A DNA stretch of 64,000 bases from Hahellaceae bacterium (lineage in GTDB: Bacteria; Pseudomonadota; Gammaproteobacteria; Pseudomonadales; Oleiphilaceae). How positions within the stretch are numbered: the stretch's first letter is position 1; each line of letters begins with the position of its first letter. Positions 52,726 to 62,248 of the stretch are shown here, piece by piece. The notes below the pieces were generated by a model that was not told the origin of the DNA, searched no databases, and saw only the letters and a program-made list of their open reading frames with translations. The DNA is taken from the NCBI GenBank assembly GCA_024234575.1, contig JACKOB010000002.1:496001-560000 (forward strand). The letters are read 5' to 3'. Made by a program: the position numbers and the translations under genes.

Positions 52726-54129
52726 ATGTCAATAAGGTGGTTCTACTTGCTCATACTTTTCCCCAACGACCAGCTTGTCAGTCAGGCAACCAATATCGAA
52801 TACCGACAAGCAATCATAGCGCCCAGCGACCCAGTGCTGTCACCCAGCTATCACTGGGAAACACCCCGCACAAATCTGTATGGCTCGGTCATAAAATCTG
52901 CCCAGGGCTACGAAATGTTTTATCAGTGTGGAAATGCTTTACGGGTTGGTTATGCCCACTCTGAAGATGGTATCAATTGGCACAAACCGTTAGTCAATAA
53001 AACCTGGCTTAAAGCCCCAGCCGATAAAATCCTGATTGCGCCTGACGAAAAAGAGACATCAAATAACAATGCACTTGGCACTACCACTATGACTAACCTC
53101 GTTGCCGGTTGCCACATGCCCAGCGTTATACACGAACCCAACAGTCGCGAGCCATATAAAATGTTCGCCTTTGGTGATGGCGGGTATCGCACCTACTCAT
53201 CAGAAAACGGCAAATACTTTACGGATAATGCTGAAGAGCCTGCCATAGCCCTACTAACCTATAAAAACCCGACGACAGAGAAAGTCTGGTGCAGTGATGT
53301 TGCCCCGTGCTTCAAAGATAAAGAGGGTTACACCGCAATGGTAAAAACCTATGAAGTGGATGACGAAGGCCGCACCCGTCGTTGTGTGGGAAAAAGTACC
53401 AGCAACGATTTTAAACAATGGAGTGAAACCAAAACACTATGGATACCGAGTAAAGACGAAGACAGGATCGCGCAGGCACGAGGGTATCACTGGGCAGACT
53501 TTTATGGGTTATGTCCTTTTCAGTATGGCGATGGCTACCTGGGTCTGCTGTGGTTGTTCGAGATCGACCATGAACTGCCCAATGGCACCAATTTGGGGAA
53601 AATAGAAATATTTCTGGCCTACAGCCCTGATGGTGACTCTTGGCGGCGAATCAGTGATAAACCACTTATTCCCTGGGATCTAAACTTTGGCGCAAGTGGT
53701 GGCATGATCACAACGCCTGGAGCACCGGTCTTCGAAGACACCGAAATCAAACTTTACTACTCCGACAGTAACTACGAACACGGTATGTACGAACGAGACT
53801 ATACGAAAGAGGTAGAAGACCCTACATGGGTCACCCGCTGTGCTCGCCTGCCAAAAGAACGGCTGGTAGCAGCCTGCTCAAACTCCGGATCACTACAACT
53901 TGGCCCGATGCAACTGCAAGGTTCTAAGATCAGGGTGAATCTGGCCGCTAAAGATGGCTGGCTACGCCTTGACTATTATACAAATGAAGCTCTATCAGCG
54001 ACGCAACTGATTGAAAACATAGATGACACTGATTACTTTCTGGAGCTTCCGGTGCAGGGGGAGACCACGCTGGCGCTGACTTTTAATCAGGCGGCATTGT
54101 ACGCTCTGGAGGTGGTCAATGATGGATAA
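52726..54129 (+). CDS. Predicted five-bladed beta-propeller glycoside hydrolase-like protein
   Basis: 467 residues. The short hydrophobic start (SIRWFYLLILFPN) may act as a signal. The body shows repeated blade patterns of the GH32/GH43/GH68 superfamily, such as GYEMFYQCGNALRVGYAHSEDGINW, YKMFAFGDGGYRTYSSENGKYF and LAYSPDGDSWRR. A C-terminal beta-sandwich-like part follows (about 370-467). No exact family or active-site triad could be fixed by eye, so catalytic status is open. A GntR regulator gene follows in the same direction. Confidence 0.65.
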   Translation: MSIRWFYLLILFPNDQLVSQATNIEYRQAIIAPSDPVLSPSYHWETPRTNLYGSVIKSAQGYEMFYQCGNALRVGYAHSEDGINWHKPLVNKTWLKAPADKILIAPDEKETSNNNALGTTTMTNLVAGCHMPSVIHEPNSREPYKMFAFGDGGYRTYSSENGKYFTDNAEEPAIALLTYKNPTTEKVWCSDVAPCFKDKEGYTAMVKTYEVDDEGRTRRCVGKSTSNDFKQWSETKTLWIPSKDEDRIAQARGYHWADFYGLCPFQYGDGYLGLLWLFEIDHELPNGTNLGKIEIFLAYSPDGDSWRRISDKPLIPWDLNFGASGGMITTPGAPVFEDTEIKLYYSDSNYEHGMYERDYTKEVEDPTWVTRCARLPKERLVAACSNSGSLQLGPMQLQGSKIRVNLAAKDGWLRLDYYTNEALSATQLIENIDDTDYFLELPVQGETTLALTFNQAALYALEVVNDG

Positions 54130-54269
54130 TGAACGATGGTCGTCAACAGGCACCCATTTAGATCAAATTTGATACGGTATTAATTAATAGCTTCAGTTAG
54201 AATCGGTCTACAATTAAACAAGCACTAAACTAAAAGCCGTTAGCCCGATTTAAGATATGGAATACAAGC

Positions 54270-54950
54270 GTGGAATTTAAGCCTAAGGAAACACTTACCG
54301 AACAAGTAGCTCAGCACCTGGAAGACATGATTGCAGCCGGCAAACTCAAATCAGGCCAGCGTATCTATGAAGGCGTGATGGCGAAAGAACTGAATGTCAG
54401 CCACGGCTCAGTCCGGGAAGCACTATTACTCCTTGAAAAGAGACATCTGGTAAAGAACCTGCCACGCAAAGGCAATTATATAACTGAACTGGACGAGCAC
54501 TTTGTTAAAAGCCTTTACGAAGCGCTGGTACTAATACTGTCCCATACTGGCATGAAGCTGCTGAGAAACTGGAAGAACGAAGACATAGAGCGCCTCGAAG
54601 CACTGTACGAGCGCATGAATCAATGTTTTAAATCAGGAAAGTTGCTGGAGTTTCTTGATTTAGGTATTGAATACACGCAAACATCGCTGGCTTATGCAGA
54701 TAACTATTTTCTCGTTGCCTCAATTCAGGACTTATGGCCATCTGCCAAGCGTTGCGCTTTTGTTGCGCTGCGACAGGGCCCAAAAGTGCTGCAGGACAAT
54801 CTGGATCAGATGCGCCACTCTCTTGACGCAATCAAAGCAAAAGACGAAGAGGAATTGCTTCGAATTATCCACTTTTATGCACAAGAGCAATGCAATCAGG
54901 TACTGGCCTGCCTCGACCCCGCACCCCGGAAAGACCCTGCTGGTGAATGA
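54270..54950 (+). CDS. GntR-family regulator (FCD/FadR-like)
   Basis: 226-residue regulator from a GTG start (ATGGAATA upstream). The N-terminal winged helix reads QRIYEGVMAKELNVSHGSVREALLLLEKRHLVKNLPRKGNYIT, the GntR signature. The C-terminal all-helical domain is FCD-like and probably binds a small organic acid or sugar acid. It is downstream of the propeller protein, and its stop overlaps the start of a small lipoprotein (ATGA). The target is unknown; local control is possible. Confidence 0.85.
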   Translation: MEFKPKETLTEQVAQHLEDMIAAGKLKSGQRIYEGVMAKELNVSHGSVREALLLLEKRHLVKNLPRKGNYITELDEHFVKSLYEALVLILSHTGMKLLRNWKNEDIERLEALYERMNQCFKSGKLLEFLDLGIEYTQTSLAYADNYFLVASIQDLWPSAKRCAFVALRQGPKVLQDNLDQMRHSLDAIKAKDEEELLRIIHFYAQEQCNQVLACLDPAPRKDPAGE

Positions 54951-55447
54951 TTGTGAGCAGGCATCTTGCGACAGAATCTACAACGTCTCTGACTAGCTCA
55001 CTGCTCAAACTCGCAGTGGTTGCGGTCATATTTACGGCACTGACATCCTGCTCGCAACTAGATCAAGCTCCGTCTGATTTACCAGGTTCGCCGCAAGATA
55101 GCAGCCATGAAAACCACAACTCTCTGCCACCTGTAATGCCTGACCATGGCACGTCCCAAGCAGAAGAAGCTTTACCTGAGCCATCGTTATCCGAAGATGT
55201 TCCGGTTACAGCGACACCAGACTGTACTTACGAATGGGTCACCGGCATCGCCGAGGTAGAGACCTGGGAAAACGACAGGGCAATACTGATTTTTTATCCT
55301 GGTGAAATTCGCCTTTCAGTCGAACGGGACAGCATCTCGCCTTTTTTGACCGAACAACAACGCGAAATCAAATCACGACTGCAAAAACCACTCAACAACT
55401 ATTGCGGCAAACCCGCCATATCCTTTTCGCCCGATCTTACTCCCTGA
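54947..55447 (+). CDS. Predicted lipoprotein of unknown function
   Basis: 166 residues. A hydrophilic start is followed by a hydrophobic segment (LLKLAVVAVIFTALTSC) ending in a lipobox Cys at about residue 35. The mature part has a Pro/Ser/Asp-rich linker and a small domain with two cysteines (DCTYEW and NYCGKP). The lipoprotein start is ATG, coupled to the GntR stop (ATGA). The real start may be a later codon nearer the signal. The family is not recognised. Confidence 0.68.
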   Translation: MIVSRHLATESTTSLTSSLLKLAVVAVIFTALTSCSQLDQAPSDLPGSPQDSSHENHNSLPPVMPDHGTSQAEEALPEPSLSEDVPVTATPDCTYEWVTGIAEVETWENDRAILIFYPGEIRLSVERDSISPFLTEQQREIKSRLQKPLNNYCGKPAISFSPDLTP

Positions 55448-55472
55448 AATATTGCAAAGAAACCCAGGTGCC

Positions 55473-57722
55473 CTAGTTAATAAACTTACCAACAGTGAAG
55501 TACACAGAGGCATTTTCTGAGTCGGCATAACTAACGGCAAACCTCACCGGGCCTAAAAACGTATCCGCAGCCAGTATTGCACTGGCAGAGTCTTTGAAAC
55601 CATTCATATCTTCCCCCACAGCGGAGTCCCACACCTGTCCGATTTCATAGGCACCGCCAATATAATAAGTGAGAATCGATGACTTCATTTTCCGATAAAC
55701 CTGAATTCCGGTTACTGCCATGTCCTGACCGACAAACTCATCACGATTGTAGCCCGACAGATTTCCAAAGCCGCCAAGACTAGCCATACGCGTAATTGGC
55801 GCATTGTCATCAGGCACATATTGCCCGCGCAAGAAGACATTCACCACGAACTTTCTATAGCTGTATGCCGCCAGGCCATCGAAGTGGAACAGCGAGAAGT
55901 CCTCATCACTGCCAAGCTCTGTGCTGTAAACCTCAAAGTTACTGTTTACATGGTAGCCATCTTTCGGAAAATGGCTGTTGTCGAGATCATCGAACTTCAG
56001 CGAAAGCCGACCATAGCCATGATTGACTCTTTCTGTTTCCCCGGCACCCACGCCCACCTCTGCTTTGAGATTGGACTTTTCTCTGTGCATACTTACTTCA
56101 ATCTGCAGATCATTCCCAATCTCTTGCCCTACACCAAAAAACACTTCCAACGGGTTGATCTTAATTTGGGAAACTAGCTCATCATCAACAAAAAGATTGA
56201 AGCTTTCTTTGGCAATTCGGGCGCCGGCTGTAAGGTACTGGGCATCCTTTGTTGCCAGCGGCTGATAGAAATTGGTCAATAAATAGGGCTCGCTGCCTAC
56301 CTGAAATGCGGTTGAGAGCTCGCCACCATACTTGTTCAACTCTGTCATATTAAATAATGCGGCAACATTAATCGTGCTTTCTATATCAAAATCTTCTTCA
56401 TAATCAAACGAGAAACGCAGATAGTTTGGCCCCCAAGAGCGTTTCTCTGCTTTGATGACTAATGTCTGACCATCCTCCTCATCAATAAGCTGATAACTCA
56501 CAGATTCGAAATACCCCAAACCATAAATGACGCCGATATCTTCTTCCAGCTGGGCACGGTTAAATTCATCGCCACGACGTACTCTTAATCTTTGACGAAT
56601 CACATCCGTATTAATATCGGTACCATTAAGAATGCGCACTCTTTTTATTTTTTTTGTCTCGTAGACGTACGTGGCGAGCTTACTGGCCAAAAAGCTATTC
56701 CAGGCGGCATCAGGCAAAGCCAGGGTGTGTAATTCGACCGCTTTATTTCGAGCCGCGGTGGCGCCAATTTCGACAATCTCGTCACTTTTCGAAAAATCAG
56801 AGGAGGTCACATCGCCCAATTCAGGCGCAATAAAAATATCATTCGAGGATAGTGTTGCGATTTGCTTGTCAGCATTGTTTCGGGTAAGAAAGTTGGTGAG
56901 CTGATCGACTATTTCAATAACACTTCCGAGCTTTTCCCTATCCGCCAGAGGGGTACTAATGTCAACAGCAATAATTATCTCTGCACCTAACTCACGGGCA
57001 ACACTAATCGGGATATTATTGGCCATACCACCATCCACCAGCAGCCTGTTCTCAAGCTTAACCGGGGGATAAATCGCAGGTATAGTCATACTCGCCCTTA
57101 CTGCTTCCGATAACTGTCCCTCAGCAAGAACCACCGCCTGGCCGGTTTCCAAATCGGTCGCCAGCGCCCGGTATCGACGAGGCAGATCGTCGAAGCTGGT
57201 GATATTGTTTGCTTCCCAGAGCAAATCCTGCAACACCAGCCTTAGCTGCTGCCCCTGAATCAGCGATTGCTTAAGCCGCACACCCGAACTATCTATGCCT
57301 AACGAGCCATCGATAGAGTACGCTAAATCTTCTTGCTTACGACGAAACGAGCGACTATTGCGGGAGAGTTCATCGACAAAACCACGCTCCCAATTCATCA
57401 GGTGAAACCGATCTTCGATGGTATCGATTGGCAATCCCATCGCATAGAGCGCGGCAACAGCTGATCCGGCGCTGGTGCCCACCACGATATCAACCGGAAT
57501 CTGCATTTCTTCAAGAACCCTAAGAACACCGATGTGCGCCAACCCTCTGGCACCACCACCACTTAACACCAGACCTATCTTTGGTCGAGTAATCGGCTCT
57601 ACGGAGACCGGAGCATCGGATAGAAACTCATGGTCCGGCTCTGCGAACCCATTTTGCGGGGCGAGTATCAAGAGTACAAACAGCATAGCCATTTGCTTTA
57701 ACGCATCGTTCAACGACTTCAT
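55473..57722 (-). CDS. Patatin-like phospholipase autotransporter (PlpD type)
   Basis: 749-residue surface protein of the type Vd secretion group. Signal peptide (cleavage near NGFA-EP). The patatin domain has GGGARG (55-60), nucleophile Ser84 in GTSAGS and Asp230 in the DGG motif, so the catalytic dyad is complete. It is followed by a POTRA domain (KRVRILNGTDINTDVIRQRLRVRRGDEF) and a 16-strand BamA-like barrel ending VYFTVGKFIN. A convergent lipoprotein gene lies 26 bases away. Substrates in relatives are membrane phospholipids. Confidence 0.92.
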   Translation of the reverse strand: MKSLNDALKQMAMLFVLLILAPQNGFAEPDHEFLSDAPVSVEPITRPKIGLVLSGGGARGLAHIGVLRVLEEMQIPVDIVVGTSAGSAVAALYAMGLPIDTIEDRFHLMNWERGFVDELSRNSRSFRRKQEDLAYSIDGSLGIDSSGVRLKQSLIQGQQLRLVLQDLLWEANNITSFDDLPRRYRALATDLETGQAVVLAEGQLSEAVRASMTIPAIYPPVKLENRLLVDGGMANNIPISVARELGAEIIIAVDISTPLADREKLGSVIEIVDQLTNFLTRNNADKQIATLSSNDIFIAPELGDVTSSDFSKSDEIVEIGATAARNKAVELHTLALPDAAWNSFLASKLATYVYETKKIKRVRILNGTDINTDVIRQRLRVRRGDEFNRAQLEEDIGVIYGLGYFESVSYQLIDEEDGQTLVIKAEKRSWGPNYLRFSFDYEEDFDIESTINVAALFNMTELNKYGGELSTAFQVGSEPYLLTNFYQPLATKDAQYLTAGARIAKESFNLFVDDELVSQIKINPLEVFFGVGQEIGNDLQIEVSMHREKSNLKAEVGVGAGETERVNHGYGRLSLKFDDLDNSHFPKDGYHVNSNFEVYSTELGSDEDFSLFHFDGLAAYSYRKFVVNVFLRGQYVPDDNAPITRMASLGGFGNLSGYNRDEFVGQDMAVTGIQVYRKMKSSILTYYIGGAYEIGQVWDSAVGEDMNGFKDSASAILAADTFLGPVRFAVSYADSENASVYFTVGKFIN

Positions 57723-57830
57723 CGGGGGCGATATCCTTGTTGCAACAACCTTCTGGAGAACCTTCCCTCAGCAACAAAAATTTGCGCAATAATGCCTGGG
57801 GAGGCTCAAAAAACTGCCACTTTCCCTGTT

Positions 57831-58601
57831 TCAGCTGTTTTTTTCAAGTTTGATGTGCGAGATATCAGGTACAACTACTTTCTTATCTTTCTTAAGTTGT
57901 CCCATATCACTACCCGCAGGGGCAACGGAGATATGACTGACATCCGGCGCAGGTGGTGGCGGAAGCTTCTCTGCGGTCGACATATCGGCACCGACTTCGG
58001 CTATATCAATATCATCAAGATGCTCGAAAATCGGGGCTTCCACTTCATGATGCTCGCCCAGCGTCGAGCCCGCAGGTGCCACGGAAAGCGACTTGCCTGC
58101 CAGAATTGTTTCAACCTTTTCACCGGCAAGTGGCAAATGCCCGGTTTCAGACGCTGGCGGCGCGGATGGTGGCTCTTTGGTGGCAAAAGTCGATTTAACG
58201 GGTGCCAGACTTAGACCAGAGTCAGCTACTTTATTGCTTTCGGTCTTGTTGCCAGCGGTAACTTCTGGTTTCTCAGGCACAGAGGACGCGGGAGGTTTCA
58301 CTACGCCGCCAGGCGCGGCAGCCTTTGCCGTTGTTGATGCGGGTGCCACAGCCTGTTGGGCTGCAGGTGCCTGGGCACCAGCCATTAAGGCAATGCGACA
58401 CATCGCTCCATTTTTTTTAAGAACCGCCTGGTATTTCAGGGCCGTGGGCTTATCCAGTTTATTCTTTAGAACAACTTTCTGCCCTGAAAACATAACAGCT
58501 ATTTGCTCTGCAGATGCCTTAAAAAGCTGCTGCATATTACTTTTGACAGTATCAACAGAGGCACCAGGAACAACCTCTCCCTCAAATATCAATTCAAACA
58601 T
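57831..58601 (-). CDS. Protein with N-terminal regulatory-type domain and SVAPAGS repeats
   Basis: 256 residues. Residues 1 to about 75 form a small domain (FELIFEGEVVPGASVDTVKSNMQQLFKASAEQIAVMFSGQKVVLK) seen at the start of many uncharacterised gammaproteobacterial proteins. Then comes an Ala/Pro-rich linker, and a C-terminal region with repeats LSLAPVKSTF, LSVAPAGSTLGE and ISVAPAGSDMGQ separated by Asp/Glu-rich linkers such as PDISHI. The repeats are likely short binding motifs. No signal peptide or membrane helix is seen. The function is unknown. Confidence 0.7.
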   Translation of the reverse strand: MFELIFEGEVVPGASVDTVKSNMQQLFKASAEQIAVMFSGQKVVLKNKLDKPTALKYQAVLKKNGAMCRIALMAGAQAPAAQQAVAPASTTAKAAAPGGVVKPPASSVPEKPEVTAGNKTESNKVADSGLSLAPVKSTFATKEPPSAPPASETGHLPLAGEKVETILAGKSLSVAPAGSTLGEHHEVEAPIFEHLDDIDIAEVGADMSTAEKLPPPPAPDVSHISVAPAGSDMGQLKKDKKVVVPDISHIKLEKNS

Positions 58602-58636
58602 AACGGTGTCCTTTACAGCATCCCGTGTGTTGACCG

Positions 58637-60112
58637 TTAAGCAGTCCAGTCATCTACCGTGGATGCGGGTAATATAATTTCGAAGGTGCTGCCACCACCC
58701 ACCCTAGGCAGGTAACGAATGCGACCTTTATGCTGTTCTACAATTTTTTTACAGATAGAGAGGCCGAGACCTGTGCTGCTTTCTCCCCCGGTAGGTCTGG
58801 GAGTCAACTTCACGAATGGCTCGAAGAGCCTGTCACGCTCTTGCTCGGGCACCGTAACGCCCTCGTTAGAAACGCTTATGCAAACCTCCTCAAACTGCGT
58901 ATGTACAGTGCAATCTATTAACGCACCCAGTGGCGCATACTTGATTGCATTTGATATCACATTTGCAATGACCTCTCGCACTCTGATTTTATCTGCCTGG
59001 ATAAAACAAGTAGGGTGCTCGTATAAACCATTGACCGTTTGCTCTTTCTCGCCAGCCCAAAGGCTCATTTCTTCTATGACTTCGTTTACAAGATCGACCA
59101 AATCAATCTGCGCTATATTCAGAGTTAATTTCGTTTGCTCTAGGGCCGAAATATCAAGCAAACTGTTGAGAAGCTCTAAAACCGTATCACAACCCTTACT
59201 CGCGGCACCAAGTAATCTGGTTACCTGCGGATCATCGACACGCTTCGTCGACAGTTTAATTCCGGTCATAATGGCCCCCAAAGGCCCGCGAATATCATGC
59301 GCCGCCATACCAATCATATTGCGCTTTTGCTCATTGAGTTCCTTGAGTTTTTTAAACTGATCCAGTGTCTGCAAAGCATTATTCACACGACAAAAAAACT
59401 CTTCTTCCTGAATTGGCTTGAGAATAAAGTCATTATTACCACCATATTTGATAAACTTCGCTAACTGCTCTCGTGATGACACACCAGACACACCAATGAC
59501 CGCCAACTCTGTCGAGTCATATGTCGCGCGTACTTTTTTAAGCACCGCCAACCCATCTGTCCCCTCCATTACCAAATCAAGCAGTATCAGACAAATATCA
59601 GACTCTTTTTTAAGGGTTTCAAGTGCTTCATCGCCATCTGCAGCGGTATATACTTTTAACTGTTGCAACTTTAGCAAAGATTTGATGGTCGAGCGTGCGC
59701 TACGGGAATCATCAACTACTAGCACCTTGGTAGCAGGATTATGGTAGATCCGCCTTACTAAACGAACGACGTAGGTCAGATCATGTACACCCTGCTTCAA
59801 GACATAATCACACACACCCAGTGAATAGACATCTTCACGCAACGCCTTGCTGAACATGCCGGTAAATGCAATACACGGGATATCAAAGGATTTAACTAAC
59901 CTAACCGAATCGCCATCTTTCGCATCAGGCAAATTCAAATCTGAGATGGCGACAAAAATATCCTTTCCACGACTCTCCAGTAACTCTTTCGCACGTTGGT
60001 AGCTCTCTGCAATCAGCACCTCGAAGAATGACTCACTATGAATCATGCTGGCCAGGGTATTAGCAAAAGACTTACTGTCTTCAACGATCAAAACCGTGCG
60101 CTTGGTAAGCAT
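58637..60112 (-). CDS. Double-receiver hybrid histidine kinase
   Basis: 491 residues from the ATG at 60112. Order: receiver 1 (VLIVEDSKSF, phospho-Asp in SDLNLPD), receiver 2 (VLVVDDSRSAR, phospho-Asp in ILLDLVMEG), a HisKA dimer with phospho-His in AAHDIRGPLGAI, then a HATPase domain (NVISNAIKYAP, STGLGLSICKK). Two receivers ahead of a kinase core suggest phosphorelay input from other kinases. No sensor or membrane part is present, so it is cytoplasmic. The longer frame to 60187 lacks a ribosome site. No partner gene is adjacent. Confidence 0.9.
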   Translation of the reverse strand: MLTKRTVLIVEDSKSFANTLASMIHSESFFEVLIAESYQRAKELLESRGKDIFVAISDLNLPDAKDGDSVRLVKSFDIPCIAFTGMFSKALREDVYSLGVCDYVLKQGVHDLTYVVRLVRRIYHNPATKVLVVDDSRSARSTIKSLLKLQQLKVYTAADGDEALETLKKESDICLILLDLVMEGTDGLAVLKKVRATYDSTELAVIGVSGVSSREQLAKFIKYGGNNDFILKPIQEEEFFCRVNNALQTLDQFKKLKELNEQKRNMIGMAAHDIRGPLGAIMTGIKLSTKRVDDPQVTRLLGAASKGCDTVLELLNSLLDISALEQTKLTLNIAQIDLVDLVNEVIEEMSLWAGEKEQTVNGLYEHPTCFIQADKIRVREVIANVISNAIKYAPLGALIDCTVHTQFEEVCISVSNEGVTVPEQERDRLFEPFVKLTPRPTGGESSTGLGLSICKKIVEQHKGRIRYLPRVGGGSTFEIILPASTVDDWTA

Positions 60113-60321
60113 AAAAATTACTATGTTTTTCGTGAATAACAGGAATCGCTCGCGATTGGCCGTGGCAGGCAAGTACTCGCATAGCACTACCTTTCTAGTA
60201 TAGTCGGCGGTGGCTACATCGCTAAATTATTGTGCAAATAGAGACCCCCCAATGCTTAAGGGGTTTAAGTGGTAAGAACACGAAGCCTGATCAGACGCTA
60301 GCAGGCTTCGTTGTGTAGAAA

Positions 60322-61890
60322 TTATTTCTTTAGAAAACGTCGCCCCAACATTAAGCCCATTAGTGTTAGCAATGACAAAGCACCGCCACCGGATTTTTTA
60401 CCGGATGTCCCTGATGCAGATGTATCCTCTATTCCGGGCGTACTGCCGCTAGAGGAACCACTGAGTTCACCGGCCGAACCGGCGACAGATGGCGTGTCTT
60501 TGGGTGTTTCCGAAGGTGATGAGTCTGAATCCGTATTACTGTTATCAGCGCCCGAATCGTCACCATTGCCAGCGCCATCACTACCAGGCTCCACCAAAAC
60601 AGGCGTGTCCGTTTCAGAGGAGTCTGAGCCATCGCCGGAGCTACCATCAGATCCTGTGCTACCGCCAGAACCCGTGCTACCACCCGAACCCGTGCTACCG
60701 CCAGAACCCGTGCTGCCGCCAGAACCCGTGCTACCGCCAGAACCCGTGCTACCGCCAGAACCCGTGCTACCGCCAGAACCAGTGCTGCCACCAGAACCTG
60801 TGCTACCGCCGGAACCAGTGCTGCCACCAGAACCTGTGCTACCGCCGGAACCAGTGCTACCGCCAGAACCTGTGCTACCGCCAGAGCCAGTGCTACCGCC
60901 GGACCCCGTACTACCGCCGGACCCCGTACTACCACCCGAACCCGTGTCTGTGCCACCACCGGTTGAGCCAGAGCCAGTACCACCGGAACCTGTACTACCA
61001 CCGGTTGATCCCGACCCACTACCTGTACCAGTTCCACTATGGTTAGCTGTGTATGTCTGGCCAGCATCGATACGGTTAATCAGCCCGTCTGGTGTCTGAA
61101 ATGTTAGTGCGTGAGACTTCAAGGACTTTCCATCGATGGGGGATGTCACCACAAAGTAAAGCTGGTCACGATGGGCATAACCGGTATTGCCAGACATCCC
61201 GATTAGCGCACCCTGACTCACAGCGCTGCCTAATGCCACAAACGCACCTTCATACTGTAGATTGAAGTACCAGCCCAAAGTTCGATCACTGTGTTCGACG
61301 ATGACATAATTTGGGGCTGTCACCTTACTTGTATCATTACCATTCGTTTCTTTAACTTCGACGACAGTACCAGACCTGGCTGCATGAACGGCAGAACCAA
61401 AAGGCATGTCAAAGATCATGCCATAGCTATTGGATATCAATCTTGTTTCGTCATAACCGTAGATTGCGCTATAGGACAACCCGTCTGCATAGGGCAAGAA
61501 ATAAGTCGTCGAAGAATCATGAGGTATGCGTGAATCCCCTCTGTTCCAGGAAAACGTAAAATTATAAGTGCCGGTACCGCCCCCTTTGAGCTCAAACGAA
61601 AGAGATTCGGTTAGCAAGCCAGGCTCAAGTACTGTATTAAACGTATTGCCAACAGGACTAACTAAATTCGTCAGTTTCATGTCTGCAGTCAGGGTAATCG
61701 GATAATTGACCTGGCTTTCAAAAAAAACATTAAGTTTATTAACGTCTTGCTCAACGTATACACAAAACTCTCCGCCATAGCATTCTGTGGACACAATATC
61801 TGCCGCGTGCAGATAAACAGGGGCGAAAGCGAAAGCAGAAAGGCAAAACCAACTGGACGAAGACAGGGTGTAATTGTTTGGCGTAAACAT
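60322..61890 (-). CDS. Degenerate M23-like protein with Gly/Ser repeats and GlyGly-CTERM
   Basis: 522-residue exported protein. Order: signal peptide (1 to about 29); beta-rich N-terminal domain; an M23/LytM-like domain (SNSYGMIFDMPFGSAVHAARSGTVVEV...YVIVEHSDRTLGW...ALIGMSGNTGYAH); a Gly/Ser/Thr tract made of tandem STGSGG units; an acidic Ser/Asp linker; and a C-terminal GlyGly-CTERM tag (SGKKSGGGALSLLTLMG, ending RRFLKK). The M23 zinc ligands are replaced: the first His position reads Ser, and the HxH motif reads DQLY. So it is probably a non-catalytic binding or scaffold protein. The tag implies type II secretion and rhombosortase processing. Confidence 0.83.
   Translation of the reverse strand: MFTPNNYTLSSSSWFCLSAFAFAPVYLHAADIVSTECYGGEFCVYVEQDVNKLNVFFESQVNYPITLTADMKLTNLVSPVGNTFNTVLEPGLLTESLSFELKGGGTGTYNFTFSWNRGDSRIPHDSSTTYFLPYADGLSYSAIYGYDETRLISNSYGMIFDMPFGSAVHAARSGTVVEVKETNGNDTSKVTAPNYVIVEHSDRTLGWYFNLQYEGAFVALGSAVSQGALIGMSGNTGYAHRDQLYFVVTSPIDGKSLKSHALTFQTPDGLINRIDAGQTYTANHSGTGTGSGSGSTGGSTGSGGTGSGSTGGGTDTGSGGSTGSGGSTGSGGSTGSGGSTGSGGSTGSGGSTGSGGSTGSGGSTGSGGSTGSGGSTGSGGSTGSGGSTGSGGSTGSGGSTGSGGSTGSGGSTGSDGSSGDGSDSSETDTPVLVEPGSDGAGNGDDSGADNSNTDSDSSPSETPKDTPSVAGSAGELSGSSSGSTPGIEDTSASGTSGKKSGGGALSLLTLMGLMLGRRFLKK
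60661..60948. repeat. 18-bp minisatellite, 16 units
   Basis: Sixteen head-to-tail 18-bp units with consensus ACCGCCAGAACCCGTGCT lie within the M23-like gene. Units differ at a few third positions. On the minus strand each unit codes STGSGG. The array is in frame, so gain or loss of units changes the linker length without breaking the gene. It can also be read as a long proline-rich frame on the plus strand, which is only a shadow. Confidence 0.95.
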
Positions 61891-62248
61891 AGAGCTTTCC
61901 TAGCTGGAAGAATTCCAAGAAGTTAAGTGACACTGTTATCATTCTAGCAAACAGGCTATAAAATAACCGATACAAATTGTAATACTTTGTTACAACCGTG
62001 GTCGGAAATCAGCTTTCTGGAGAACAACATTTTAGCCCCTGGCATTAGTGAATCTTTCATCAGGGTAGGTAGGCAGTAGATTAGAGATGATCAATTTACG
62101 CCTGAGACTTCGCTTTCGCAAGCGGGTCGCAAACATTTTTATTGGTCAATAAGCGTACGACGTATAGCCCGTGGCAGGCAGATCTGTGAAACGAAGAAAT
62201 AGACTGGGCCGCACCTCAGCAACTGCTCATTGGCGGCCCGCAAAAGAA
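61891..62248. other. Intergenic region before the M23-like gene
   Basis: About 360 bases without a gene. TTGTAA-N7-TTACAA at 61977-61995 is a possible operator about 90-105 bases upstream of the M23-like start. A possible terminator for the urease genes lies at 62206-62239. Nothing else is recognised. Confidence 0.4.
62206..62239 (-). terminator. Weak terminator-like hairpin after ureJ/hupE
   Basis: GGGCCGC and GCGGCCC pair over 7 bp with a 20-base loop, about 10 bases past the minus-strand stop. The following TATTTCTT is only partly U-rich, so the call is tentative. Confidence 0.45.

Noticed and set aside
60661..60948. CRISPR array
   Set aside because: Units are contiguous 18-bp tandem repeats without spacers, inside a coding sequence.
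60311..61099. Long proline-rich plus-strand frame (PEPVLPP repeats)
   Set aside because: It is the antisense reading of the STGSGG minisatellite in a well-supported minus-strand gene with signal peptide and sorting tag.
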